From Saccharofermentans sp. (GTDB lineage: Bacteria; Bacillota; Clostridia; Saccharofermentanales; Saccharofermentanaceae): 64,000 nucleotides of DNA. A model generated the notes under the pieces. It ran no database searches, was not told the origin of the DNA, and saw only the letters and a list, made by a program, of their open reading frames with translations. Positions 50,624-59,446 of the stretch are shown here, one piece after another. Numbering within the stretch: position 1 is the stretch's first letter; each line of letters opens with the position of its first letter. A program made the position numbers and the translations under genes. Location: the NCBI GenBank assembly GCA_024688685.1, contig JAILDX010000004.1, positions 124,001 to 188,000 on the forward strand. The letters run 5' to 3'.

Positions 50624-53600
50624 TTATTCTATTTTGCTCGTATGATCGACCTTTGAATAAGTTACGACAAGCCTTTTTCCGATATCAAAATCCTTGATAT
50701 GGGTTATGATTCCGACAAGTCTCCCCTCATTCTCTGTCAATTCATTAAGAGAAGCTTTTACCATTCCAAGAGTATCTTCATCAAGTGTTCCAAAGCCTTC
50801 ATCAATAAACAATGATTTTAATACACCGCCGCCTCTTCCTTCTTCAGTGGACTCCTGGGCAACATCAGACATTCCAAGGGCGAGAGCAAGCGATACAATA
50901 AATCCCTGTCCTCCTGAGAGCTGTTCTTTGGATAATGTACAGCCTTCATAATCATCATAGATCTGAACATCCACCCCTGCAGTCTTTCCGTCAGTCTTTG
51001 CAGTTGTCAGGTGCTGAATGCTGAAACGCTCATCACTCATTGAATCCAGCCTTGTAGTTGCATGGTCAATAACGCGCTCAAAATAAGCTCCCATAACATA
51101 CCTTTCAAAAGAAAGCTTTCCACCTTCAGTTTTCCTTGTCGGATCGGCAAACTCTGCCAGGGATTTAAGGATAGTCATGGGCTTATCAGTCTTGGACAAG
51201 CTTTGAAGATGCTTCTCAACCTTATCATACAGTTCTTTATGCTTTAAATAAGTCTGCTTAACGGAATTAAACTCCTGATCTATCTTTGCCTTATATGATT
51301 TATTATTTGCGACAAGACACACTCGATCAATAGTTCTCTTAAGTCTCTCTCTGGTTGTTTTATCTACGAAAAATGATTCGTTTCTATCTGAGTCAGAAAA
51401 CAGAACAGAATGCTTTCCTATTGTATTTAGAGCCTGGAGAATTTCCTCTTTGCCATTTTCCGCCCTTTCTCTGTAATGGGCCTCAGTTTCACGAGCTTTA
51501 TCATAACTAACAACCAACTCGTTTTTTTCAAGTATCCACTCATCCGGATTATCAATTCCCTCTACAACTCTACTTGTTTCATCAAGAATATCATCGGTTA
51601 TGAATTCTTTACCGATTAATGATTTAAGATTAGCTTCTGCCTCATTAATGGCGTCTGAATAATCAGATCTGGTTTTTTCAAGACTCTCTATAACGCCTTT
51701 CTTTTTCTCATATTCAATCATTATTTTTTCTTTTTCAGCACTATGCGATTCTATGGTCTTTTGAGCTTCGTCAATCTTTGTCCGAATGCTGACAATGAAA
51801 GAACTCACAACAGAAATCTCTTTCCGTCTGTCACTTTCAATTTCAGTTAATTTACCTGAAACAGTTTCCAGTTCTTTATCTATCATATTGAACTTGCTTG
51901 TAAAGTAATCGTCTGAAATATCAGCAAACTCACTGATATCACCAAACTCTTTATTCATCTTATCAACCAGGCTCTGCTTTAATCCATCAATTTCTGATTG
52001 AAGACGAACTATATTCTTTGTCTTATAATCATCCGCTTCTTTGCTTGCATCTTCCCATTGTTTCTTACAAGCACTAAGCGTTTCCTCATCAACAGAATCA
52101 CTTTTTTCCTCTGCAAAATCATACTTTCCATCTGCTGTCAGAAGTATTCCACATACAGGGCATTTGCATTCACCTTTTTCTTCAATTGCAGCCTTTGTTT
52201 CTTTTGCCAGGATATAGGCCTGACTTTTCACAAAGCGTCGGAATAAGTCTTCATAATTATCCTTTGCTTTATCCATTTGAGAAAGAAGCATTGAATGCTC
52301 TTTGTTGAGGTCATCCAGTTTATCAAATTTATTCGCTATTTCTCTATATGAATTCTTCATCTCTACGATTGCGTTTTTTGTCGTATTGAATCCTGTCTTT
52401 TTTTCTCCCAGTTCTTCCTTTGTCTTGTCCAGAGAAACAATTCGGACTATTGATGATCTTGCATTTGATAAATCCGTCGTAAGATCCGAATACTTATCCT
52501 CTGCCGCAGTTTCCCAATTGAGATCGTCTTCGGATACGGATTTCCTTTCAATTAGGCTCTTCATAAGAACACAGTCAGAATTAATCCTGCCGAATATTTT
52601 TTTAGCGGGTTCATCCTCTTCCACCCTCTTTATTGCCGAATTCAGTTTGGGCTCGATTGTTTCTTTGAGTTCTTTCTGCTCATTAGCAATAGAACCTTCT
52701 GTCTTTGCAAAATCTTTCTTTGATTTATCACGACGAATGATCTCAGGTTTAATATTTAAACAATACCTGCTAACAGCCTCAACCTTTTTTCTTAACTCGT
52801 CCACATTACCAATTTCAGCTTCCAGACTACTAATCTTGCTTTGATTTTCCTCAAGAGAATCAATATCACCATATACACCGCCTATTCTGACATTGAGGAA
52901 TTTATACTGGTCTATTTTCTCGTTTTTTCTTTCATGTCGTTCGTCCAATTGATTAACGGTTTCAAAATCACTATCCACTAGCTTTCCCAGATTGTCGATA
53001 AACCCTTCTTTTCCGTAAGTGTATTCCGGTAATCCCTTAAGATCTGACTCATCAATAAGACGATTAATAGCTTTCTCTGACTCTTTCCTGTCATCAGCCA
53101 AAGTGGCAGATGCATCCTTGATCAGTTCACTAAAGCGTTCATATTTACTGACATCTCTGATAGATTTGAGAATATCATATTTCTCTTCCGGTTTTGCTAG
53201 CAAAAACTCTTTGAACTTCCCTTGTGGCAACATAACTATTTTTGTGAATTGAGAATAATCTACACCAAGCAATCTTTTAGAATACTTTGTAACTTCTGAC
53301 CAACCGCTGCATATCCATTTACTTTTATCACTCTTATTCTCTTCAAGGCAAATATAATCATTAACATTAGCTACTGATCCACTTTTATTAAGCGAAAAAG
53401 ACCTGTGAATATAATACACCTTGCCATCATGTTCGAATGTAAGTTCAACAATGGTCTTTTCTTCAGGCCTGATTGAATTACAATGAAGCATCGGTCTATC
53501 ACTACGGTCACCGCTGCCTTGCCCATAAAGAGCAAAACAAATAGCATCAAAAATAGCAGTTTTTCCTGCTCCTGTTACTCCGTCCAGGATAAATACTCCT

Positions 53601-53680
53601 TCGGTAAACTGATCAAAATTTATGATTGTTCTATTTCTGAAGGATAAGAATCCTTCCATTGTTAATTCCTTGGGGCGCAT
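50624..53680 (-). CDS. sbcC: Exonuclease SbcCD subunit C (SMC-like ATPase)
   Basis: 1018 residues. Walker A GVTGAGKTAIFDAI is near residue 35; two long coiled-coil arms flank the zinc hook CKCPVCG near residue 505; the C-terminal head has the signature LSGGQGFIVSLALA and Walker B LKSLFIDEGFGTLD. With SbcD it makes a nuclease that opens hairpins and double-strand ends. It starts 2 bases after sbcD ends, with GGAGG before the ATG. Base use is more AT-rich than the core genes at 20-40 kb, by eye. Confidence 0.95.
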   Translation of the reverse strand: MRPKELTMEGFLSFRNRTIINFDQFTEGVFILDGVTGAGKTAIFDAICFALYGQGSGDRSDRPMLHCNSIRPEEKTIVELTFEHDGKVYYIHRSFSLNKSGSVANVNDYICLEENKSDKSKWICSGWSEVTKYSKRLLGVDYSQFTKIVMLPQGKFKEFLLAKPEEKYDILKSIRDVSKYERFSELIKDASATLADDRKESEKAINRLIDESDLKGLPEYTYGKEGFIDNLGKLVDSDFETVNQLDERHERKNEKIDQYKFLNVRIGGVYGDIDSLEENQSKISSLEAEIGNVDELRKKVEAVSRYCLNIKPEIIRRDKSKKDFAKTEGSIANEQKELKETIEPKLNSAIKRVEEDEPAKKIFGRINSDCVLMKSLIERKSVSEDDLNWETAAEDKYSDLTTDLSNARSSIVRIVSLDKTKEELGEKKTGFNTTKNAIVEMKNSYREIANKFDKLDDLNKEHSMLLSQMDKAKDNYEDLFRRFVKSQAYILAKETKAAIEEKGECKCPVCGILLTADGKYDFAEEKSDSVDEETLSACKKQWEDASKEADDYKTKNIVRLQSEIDGLKQSLVDKMNKEFGDISEFADISDDYFTSKFNMIDKELETVSGKLTEIESDRRKEISVVSSFIVSIRTKIDEAQKTIESHSAEKEKIMIEYEKKKGVIESLEKTRSDYSDAINEAEANLKSLIGKEFITDDILDETSRVVEGIDNPDEWILEKNELVVSYDKARETEAHYRERAENGKEEILQALNTIGKHSVLFSDSDRNESFFVDKTTRERLKRTIDRVCLVANNKSYKAKIDQEFNSVKQTYLKHKELYDKVEKHLQSLSKTDKPMTILKSLAEFADPTRKTEGGKLSFERYVMGAYFERVIDHATTRLDSMSDERFSIQHLTTAKTDGKTAGVDVQIYDDYEGCTLSKEQLSGGQGFIVSLALALGMSDVAQESTEEGRGGGVLKSLFIDEGFGTLDEDTLGMVKASLNELTENEGRLVGIITHIKDFDIGKRLVVTYSKVDHTSKIE

Positions 53681-53682
53681 AA

Positions 53683-54981
53683 TTAACCTCCGATTATTCT
53701 CATCAATTCGTTGATTATCTTGTCTGCATATTCACGCGTATAATTCGGCTTGCTTTTATCCAAAGAATCCGCAGTTATGCTTTCAGGATTAAGATCATCT
53801 ATAAACTTCAGAATCTCTTTTACCTCATCTTTCGGCCCTTTGCCTTTGTTCTGCTGCGTATAAAAGTATATAAAAGTATCGGAAATACTCTCTCCTTCGA
53901 TCTGCTTAACATCTTCAGTTTTACTGTTATTAGTTCTCTTGCTTTGTGGTCTTGTGATACCAAGCCAGATACACCCTCTGTCTTCAAGATTCTTTCTTGC
54001 ATTTTTAATTAGTTCTTCTGAAGCAACTTCATCAACAAACTTAAGGCCGACATATGCCCCATCCGGCACATCCTGTATCTTGTCTATAACAGATTCATTC
54101 GCCTTGATCGTCGGGTACTCAATATCACGTAAAGGCTCAATATGCTTATGGTCTTTACTGATTATTCTCTTCCCTTCGACGACTACTTCAATATAACCCT
54201 TATTCTTCTTATACTTCGTCTCATCAAGATGATAACAGAGCGGGGTTCCCGCATACTTGATAACAGAATCCTCACCCCCGACAGGCATCCCCGAATGAAT
54301 ATGTCCAAGCGCAACATAATCAAAGCCGCTGAATACACTGTCCTCAAGGGGACTGACGCCACCGATCCTGTCACCTGTACTTCTGCTCTCTGAACCGCCC
54401 GGTTCCACTGTCTTTCCGTTGTGTACAACATTCTGATGTGACAGTATCACATTGCAGATCGAATGATCTATCTCCTGCGCGTCAAGCAATGCCTTTACCG
54501 CCTCTGTATCATCTGCAAATGACTCGACTCCCATAGCATCAGCTATCCTTATCCTGTCAGTGTACGGCAGGAGCCAGAAACACACACCGTTAACAATAAT
54601 ATTCTTAATGACTTTATTCGTAACTGCTGCAATATGGATATTATTCAAAGCCAGGAGCTCGTGATGAGTCTCAAAGTTCCTTGCGCTCTCGATGGAACCT
54701 CCGATATCATGATTGCCGGCGATCATAAGTACCGCTATTCCGTTCTTGCTTAATTGCGTTATCAGACGATCAAGGAGCATCCTCGCTTCTGACGGTGGAT
54801 CCTGGGAATCAAATACATCACCTGCTATGGCAACTGCATCAGGCTTCTCCTTGCCTGCACCTGCTTCTCCGATTCCGCATTCTCCAAGGAATTTCTCAAC
54901 CCAGTCTGTCTGGTCTTCGATCAGAGAACTGTCTTTAAGATATTTCCCGAGATGAAGATCGGCAATATGAAAAAAACGCAT
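53683..54981 (-). CDS. sbcD: Exonuclease SbcCD subunit D (Mre11-like nuclease)
   Basis: 432 residues. Calcineurin-type phosphoesterase motifs: HIADLHLG (D8, H10), AGDVFDS, AGNHDIGG, ILSHQNV and GHIHSG, giving all metal ligands of an Mn-dependent nuclease. The C-terminal 150 residues form the capping part that binds SbcC. It leads a two-gene operon with sbcC, with GGGAGG before the ATG. Confidence 0.95.
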   Translation of the reverse strand: MRFFHIADLHLGKYLKDSSLIEDQTDWVEKFLGECGIGEAGAGKEKPDAVAIAGDVFDSQDPPSEARMLLDRLITQLSKNGIAVLMIAGNHDIGGSIESARNFETHHELLALNNIHIAAVTNKVIKNIIVNGVCFWLLPYTDRIRIADAMGVESFADDTEAVKALLDAQEIDHSICNVILSHQNVVHNGKTVEPGGSESRSTGDRIGGVSPLEDSVFSGFDYVALGHIHSGMPVGGEDSVIKYAGTPLCYHLDETKYKKNKGYIEVVVEGKRIISKDHKHIEPLRDIEYPTIKANESVIDKIQDVPDGAYVGLKFVDEVASEELIKNARKNLEDRGCIWLGITRPQSKRTNNSKTEDVKQIEGESISDTFIYFYTQQNKGKGPKDEVKEILKFIDDLNPESITADSLDKSKPNYTREYADKIINELMRIIGG

Positions 54982-55016
54982 ACTAAATCCTCCCTATAAA
55001 TATCTGTCTAAGATAT

Positions 55017-55046
55017 AGTATAGGTTATATTTGAAAAAGTTTTGAA
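55017..55046 (-). promoter_or_regulatory. Possible promoter of sbcD-sbcC
   Basis: TTCAAA (55041-55046) and TATACT (55017-55022) are 18 bases apart on the minus strand. The -35 side overlaps an AT-rich inverted repeat, AAAAGTT-TTG-AACTTTT, that may end the upstream gene. Confidence 0.35.
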
Positions 55047-55058
55047 CTTTTTTAGGGA

Positions 55059-56165
55059 TTAGTCATCAGCTCTCCTGTGCAGTTTTCCTCCGGCAGCAAG
55101 AACAGCTCTCTTCATCTCTGATTTATTCGTATACATAGCCTTGTCCGCTTCCAGCAAAGCATTCTCACAGTCAACATCGCCGCTTATCATACAATAGCCA
55201 AACGCGCAGGTATAACTTGTCTTGGAAAGATTGTCTCTCATCCGTGCGACATCTGCTTTTACACCGTCTTCATTTGTCTCGTAGTAAAGGATCATAAACT
55301 CGTCGCCGCCGACACGGTAAGCAACCTTCCTGACCACTTTGTCTCTCGAAATGCAGTCCGCCACACTCCTGAGAGCCGTATCACCCGCCTCATGTCCTTT
55401 ATTGTCATTGATCCATTTAAGATCGTTCATATCAATCGAGCATACAGCAGAAGGGTTCTTCCTTATGCTTCCTGTATCGTGATAAAAACTCTGACGGTTA
55501 AACAGTCCGGTAAGTGCATCAGTCTTGGACAAGTGCGTATACAGGAACAGATAATACAGAACTATGACCGATGCAAACAGATTTGCATAGTCAGTATCCA
55601 TCTCATTAATGACGTTGATAAGAACTCCGCAGAGAGCAACAACGACAATATACACGACTCCCATTACAGTGCCTATGTTGTATTTGATGTATTTCTTTAT
55701 AAACAGAACAATAAATATCAAAGCATAGATGATAAATACATAATAAGGCATCCAGCTGAGGAATCTTCCGTTTCCGCTCCAGTGATTATCACTTGTAATA
55801 TAGAATATCCAGTGTGTCCACTGCGAAGTAAAGATAACAGGAACATAGATCAGCAAAGGAATCAATAGGATCTTGCTCTTTTTCTTCAGAGGTGCAACTG
55901 TCTCCATCATGGCATAAGTGATGATCGGATGCAGACAATAAACGCACGATGACAGCAAGAATCTCATAAGAACAAAATTGTCGTGATACTCAGTCCATTC
56001 TTCGAGACTCCACGTAATCGATTCAAGAACGATCAGTATGATCGTAATACGTGTGCTCTTGATCGTCTTCTTTGGGAGATGGACTCCAAGGATAAGGAGA
56101 GCCCAGAGACCTATGAGCTCTGTGAGCATAATATAGTGCTCCAGGATGTAATTCATCAAACTCAT
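55059..56165 (-). CDS. Diguanylate cyclase (GGDEF) with N-terminal multi-helix membrane domain
   Basis: 368 residues. The N-terminal 205 residues carry about seven membrane helices of a sensor-like domain. The GGDEF domain begins with DALTGLFNR and has an intact active site, YRVGGDEFMILYYE near residue 290, so it should make cyclic di-GMP. The allosteric RxxD site normally five residues before GGDEF is not present (VVRK there), so feedback inhibition is unlikely. GGGAG precedes the ATG. It is a single gene between sbcD and tRNA-Leu. The signal is unknown. Confidence 0.92.
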   Translation of the reverse strand: MSLMNYILEHYIMLTELIGLWALLILGVHLPKKTIKSTRITIILIVLESITWSLEEWTEYHDNFVLMRFLLSSCVYCLHPIITYAMMETVAPLKKKSKILLIPLLIYVPVIFTSQWTHWIFYITSDNHWSGNGRFLSWMPYYVFIIYALIFIVLFIKKYIKYNIGTVMGVVYIVVVALCGVLINVINEMDTDYANLFASVIVLYYLFLYTHLSKTDALTGLFNRQSFYHDTGSIRKNPSAVCSIDMNDLKWINDNKGHEAGDTALRSVADCISRDKVVRKVAYRVGGDEFMILYYETNEDGVKADVARMRDNLSKTSYTCAFGYCMISGDVDCENALLEADKAMYTNKSEMKRAVLAAGGKLHRRADD

Positions 56166-56180
56166 AATCTTCTCCCTTAC

Positions 56181-56216
56181 AACAAAAAATCCTTGCCTAT
56201 ATTATAGCAAGGATTT
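56181..56216 (-). terminator. Terminator of tRNA-Leu
   Basis: On the minus strand AAATCCTTGC pairs with GCAAGGATTT around a 10-base AT-rich loop and runs into a T-rich stretch, 10 bases after the tRNA 3' end. Confidence 0.7.
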
Positions 56217-56225
56217 TCAATTTTG

Positions 56226-56310
56226 TGGTGCGGCGAACGGGACTTGAACCCGTATGGTGTGAACCACACGCCCCTCAAACGTGCGCGTCTGCCAGTTCCG
56301 CCACCGCCGC
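56226..56310 (-). tRNA. tRNA-Leu (anticodon GAG)
   Basis: 85 bases with encoded CCA. Acceptor GCGGCGG pairs with TCGCCGC (one G-T pair), the D arm has the TGGCAGAC pattern of class II leucine tRNAs, the anticodon stem CACGT/GCGTG holds loop TTGAGGG with GAG, there is a long variable arm, and the T-arm loop is GGTTCAAGTCCC. It reads CUC and CUU leucine codons. Confidence 0.95.
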
Positions 56311-56352
56311 ATTTGTTTAGCAAAAGTATTCTACTGATTTAACCCTGTACTG

Positions 56353-57636
56353 TCAAGCATTATTTTCGCTGACAGCAGGAATAGGTTCAGCGTCTTCCTC
56401 CAAAACCTCCTCAGAGACCGTTCCTTCGGCTGTTTCAGGCTGTTCGGTCAGTGCGGGTTCCGTTTCGGGAGGCCAGACGTGTTCCCTGCACTCGCAGAAA
56501 ACCGTGTATGAATAATAGGCATACATGGCGACAAATAGCCATGATGCGATAACAAAATCGAAATTGGTGCCAAACAGGAACTTGCCGTACACGATGATCG
56601 ATATTATCGAGGTAAACACAAAGAATCTGAGATATTTCTTAGCATCGAGAACGACCATCAGCAGGAGGAGTATGTCAAGCGCGTACATATAGCGCTCGTG
56701 CATCGAAGGGAGGAATGTAACACATGTCCATACGCTCCATGACGACAGGAGCAGGAAAAGGCGCTTATTCGTAACATTTACCCTGTATTTGATGATTATC
56801 AGAAGTGCCGTTCCGAGTATTACCAGAGCCATAAAGATCGCAGGTATTCTCAGGAATGCCGGGAAACCGCCCTGGATCCACCAGTAATTCGGAACGTTGA
56901 GCGTCATATCAGTATATGTCTGTGTCTGATTTGCGTAGATATCGTAGAACGTCGTCCAGCTTCTTCCCTTAATAAGCGCGGGAAGCGTCGAGATGTAGAG
57001 AACTACCGGTATCCACAGAGTCTGGAACAGACTGAACTTACGTGAAGAGAAATAATAGTAAATGATAAAAGGCAGAACGAAAATCATCTGCAGTTTGAAT
57101 GAGAGGCTCACTCCAAACAGGATGAATGCCAGCGTAAATCTCTCCTTACGCATCATCAGGAAAGCCCAGATGATGAATGAGACATAGATACTGTCGCACT
57201 GTGCCCAGAATGCGCTGTTGAGGAATACAGGCGGCAGAAAGAGCACAGCCGAGTAGATGATCGTAAAGATCTTCCAGTCAAACTTCTCGTACTTGAGATT
57301 GCATATGAGAAGACCGCAGCCTGTTGCAAGCGAGAAATCGAAGATGCAGGATAGCAGCTTGTATGCGTGCAGAGGCTCTATTGGAAGATATGTAAACAGA
57401 GCAATGAAGAACTGATACAGAACGTTATAGTCACCTGTCTGTGTGCTGAGGGCGTTAAGCCCGCCGTTATTCTTGATTTCTTCATACCAGTTGCCAAGAA
57501 ATACGTTATAGTCCCCGCTTGCCATATCCTTTCCATGGTAACGTATGAGGATCGCAAAAATGGTTACGACGACGAGGAAGATAATATATGCATGTTTCTC
57601 AAAGAAACGGATCAGTTTGCGTTCGGCTTCAAACAT
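56353..57636 (-). CDS. GT-C fold membrane glycosyltransferase, mannosyltransferase-like
   Basis: 427 residues with about ten membrane helices. The first outside loop has the acidic GDYNVFLGNWYEEI segment (D near residue 37), as in GT-C transferases that use polyprenyl-phosphate sugars; the SMHERYMYAL segment matches the HERY motif of PIG-M/ALG-type mannosyltransferases. The C-terminal 55 residues are a Glu/Pro-rich cytosolic tail. GGAGAA precedes the ATG, and the start overlaps the upstream gene by 8 bases. Third gene of the GT-C cluster. The sugar cannot be read from the sequence. Confidence 0.85.
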   Translation of the reverse strand: MFEAERKLIRFFEKHAYIIFLVVVTIFAILIRYHGKDMASGDYNVFLGNWYEEIKNNGGLNALSTQTGDYNVLYQFFIALFTYLPIEPLHAYKLLSCIFDFSLATGCGLLICNLKYEKFDWKIFTIIYSAVLFLPPVFLNSAFWAQCDSIYVSFIIWAFLMMRKERFTLAFILFGVSLSFKLQMIFVLPFIIYYYFSSRKFSLFQTLWIPVVLYISTLPALIKGRSWTTFYDIYANQTQTYTDMTLNVPNYWWIQGGFPAFLRIPAIFMALVILGTALLIIIKYRVNVTNKRLFLLLSSWSVWTCVTFLPSMHERYMYALDILLLLMVVLDAKKYLRFFVFTSIISIIVYGKFLFGTNFDFVIASWLFVAMYAYYSYTVFCECREHVWPPETEPALTEQPETAEGTVSEEVLEEDAEPIPAVSENNA

Positions 57637-59446
57637 TGCTGTTCTCCTGTGTATTTTCGGTTTTATTCTTACATAATTTATATGTCTCTACAAGTACGAA
57701 TCCCGTTCCTCCGATGAGGGGTATTATAACGGACGCATACACCGGTGAGGACGAGCTGATGGCAACAATAAGTATCATCGACATAGCACTGAACAACGTG
57801 ATCAGTATTGCAAAGACGATCCTTATTATCATTGAAGCTTTTTTCTTCCAATTGCTTATCCAGTTTATGAAGATTCCAAAGAAAACAAAGCTTATTACGA
57901 GCACATGGATGAGATACCTTGAGTTCATCGTGCAGACATACGGCTCCGAATAACACATCCAGTAGAAGCATGCCAGCGAGGACAGATATGTACCTGCAAG
58001 GAATATTCTCGCAAAGACAGATGTCTTACGCTCAAATATGAGTGTTATTACCGCTGCGATAAAGACCAGAACAGCCAGCAGTATACCAGTATAGAACAGG
58101 ACATATGCAATCTTCTGCGCGGACTGGAACGCATTGAAGCTGTATTCATCAACATACTCACCGAATATGAAGTTCTTAAATATCGCGACGAGCGGATTAA
58201 ACTCGGCATAATCGTCTCCCCTCTCCAGAAACTGCTCGAAAGGGATCTTGAACTGATACAGGGAAAAGTCTGTGATCCTCTCTGTAAACGGCCTGTCTCC
58301 AAGATACATCGGGTTGTCGGGCTTCATCGCCCACATATAGTTTATCGGTATGCCCCACTTTATCAGATTGCGAATCTGAAACCACAGTCCGAGAGGCACA
58401 CAGGCTGCACCAAACGCAAGATACTGACCTATCAGCATCTTCCATTTCTTTCTTATGTTGAACAGCAGTACGACAATAAATACAATACCTACAGGAACGG
58501 CTATAACAGCAGCTGACAGCTTGGTCATCATGCCAAAACCTATGCACAGTGATATTTTCATTATGTTCTTCAGTGTTTTGTTCTCGTACCACAACAAAGT
58601 GTTGTAAACTGCGCCGAGGATAAAAAGCGTCGTCAGCTGGTCGTTATTAAGCGACGCGGAATGCATTATCATCGCGGGATGGAAAGATACAAGACACAGA
58701 GTAAACATCATTCCCTTCCCGTTTATCTTAAGATGCTTCATGATCTTATAGATAACCACGATAATGCAAAGCGAGAAGAACAGAGACAGTGAATGGAGAC
58801 TTTCTCTTGAGGAATTATAGTCGACACCCATCACCTTCTCATTGAGTTCTATCCATACCGCACAGACAGTGTGATAAAGCGGCGGATGGAAGAACTGGGC
58901 GAACGGTCTTACATCATAGTCAGGAAGAGCCTTATGCTCGATAAGATAAGTCACATATGAGAAGTGACCGATGCCATTGGAATCGAATGAACCGACATCG
59001 TGCTGTCTGTCAAAACAGGACATCCTCAGACAATAGTACAGCCTGAAGACCATTCCCATGCCAATAACGACAAAACTCATTATCTTATAGTGATCTGTCT
59101 TCCTGTAAAGAATATAACCGATAACGATTATCAGAAAGAATCCGCCAAAGAGATGCCACAATGCCTGGTTCTCGGAAATCTGATAAAGCTTTGACGAGAT
59201 AAGCAGCATAATACCCGTAACACCAAGTCCTGCATAGAATACTATTCTCTTTGTATTCTTCTCCAGACATCTCTTATGCCACAGATAAAGAACGATCAGG
59301 AATATGAAACCGCAGCTGAACCATACAGCATTATCCGGGATATTCCAGTCCGCACCAAACGTAAAGAGATGTGTAATCAGACATACGAGCGCAGCGCTTA
59401 AGAACGGGTGCTTTGAGATGGTGTCAACAACTCTGTCTCTGTACAT
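57629..59446 (-). CDS. GT39/ArnT-like membrane glycosyltransferase
   Basis: 605 residues from the ATG at 59446, which overlaps the upstream stop (TAATG); in-frame starts at 59458 and 59470 (GTG) are possible. About twelve membrane helices. The first outside loop carries HDVGSFDSNGIGHFSYVTYLIEH in sense, an acidic GT-C motif, and FFHPPLYHTVCAVWI, the H-P-P-L segment shared by ArnT and PMT families. The rest is hydrophobic with a C-terminal Asn/Glu tail. Middle gene of the cluster. It probably moves a sugar from a polyprenyl phosphate on the outer side of the membrane. Confidence 0.85.
   Translation of the reverse strand: MYRDRVVDTISKHPFLSAALVCLITHLFTFGADWNIPDNAVWFSCGFIFLIVLYLWHKRCLEKNTKRIVFYAGLGVTGIMLLISSKLYQISENQALWHLFGGFFLIIVIGYILYRKTDHYKIMSFVVIGMGMVFRLYYCLRMSCFDRQHDVGSFDSNGIGHFSYVTYLIEHKALPDYDVRPFAQFFHPPLYHTVCAVWIELNEKVMGVDYNSSRESLHSLSLFFSLCIIVVIYKIMKHLKINGKGMMFTLCLVSFHPAMIMHSASLNNDQLTTLFILGAVYNTLLWYENKTLKNIMKISLCIGFGMMTKLSAAVIAVPVGIVFIVVLLFNIRKKWKMLIGQYLAFGAACVPLGLWFQIRNLIKWGIPINYMWAMKPDNPMYLGDRPFTERITDFSLYQFKIPFEQFLERGDDYAEFNPLVAIFKNFIFGEYVDEYSFNAFQSAQKIAYVLFYTGILLAVLVFIAAVITLIFERKTSVFARIFLAGTYLSSLACFYWMCYSEPYVCTMNSRYLIHVLVISFVFFGIFINWISNWKKKASMIIRIVFAILITLFSAMSMILIVAISSSSPVYASVIIPLIGGTGFVLVETYKLCKNKTENTQENSNV

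Noticed and set aside
50624..54981. SbcCD as part of a defence island
   Set aside because: Both genes are ordinary housekeeping sbcC and sbcD; no nuclease, toxin or phage-defence partner is nearby.
56226..56310. Integration site at tRNA-Leu for a mobile element
   Set aside because: No integrase, no repeat of the tRNA 3' end was noticed in the window, and the neighbours on both sides look chromosomal.
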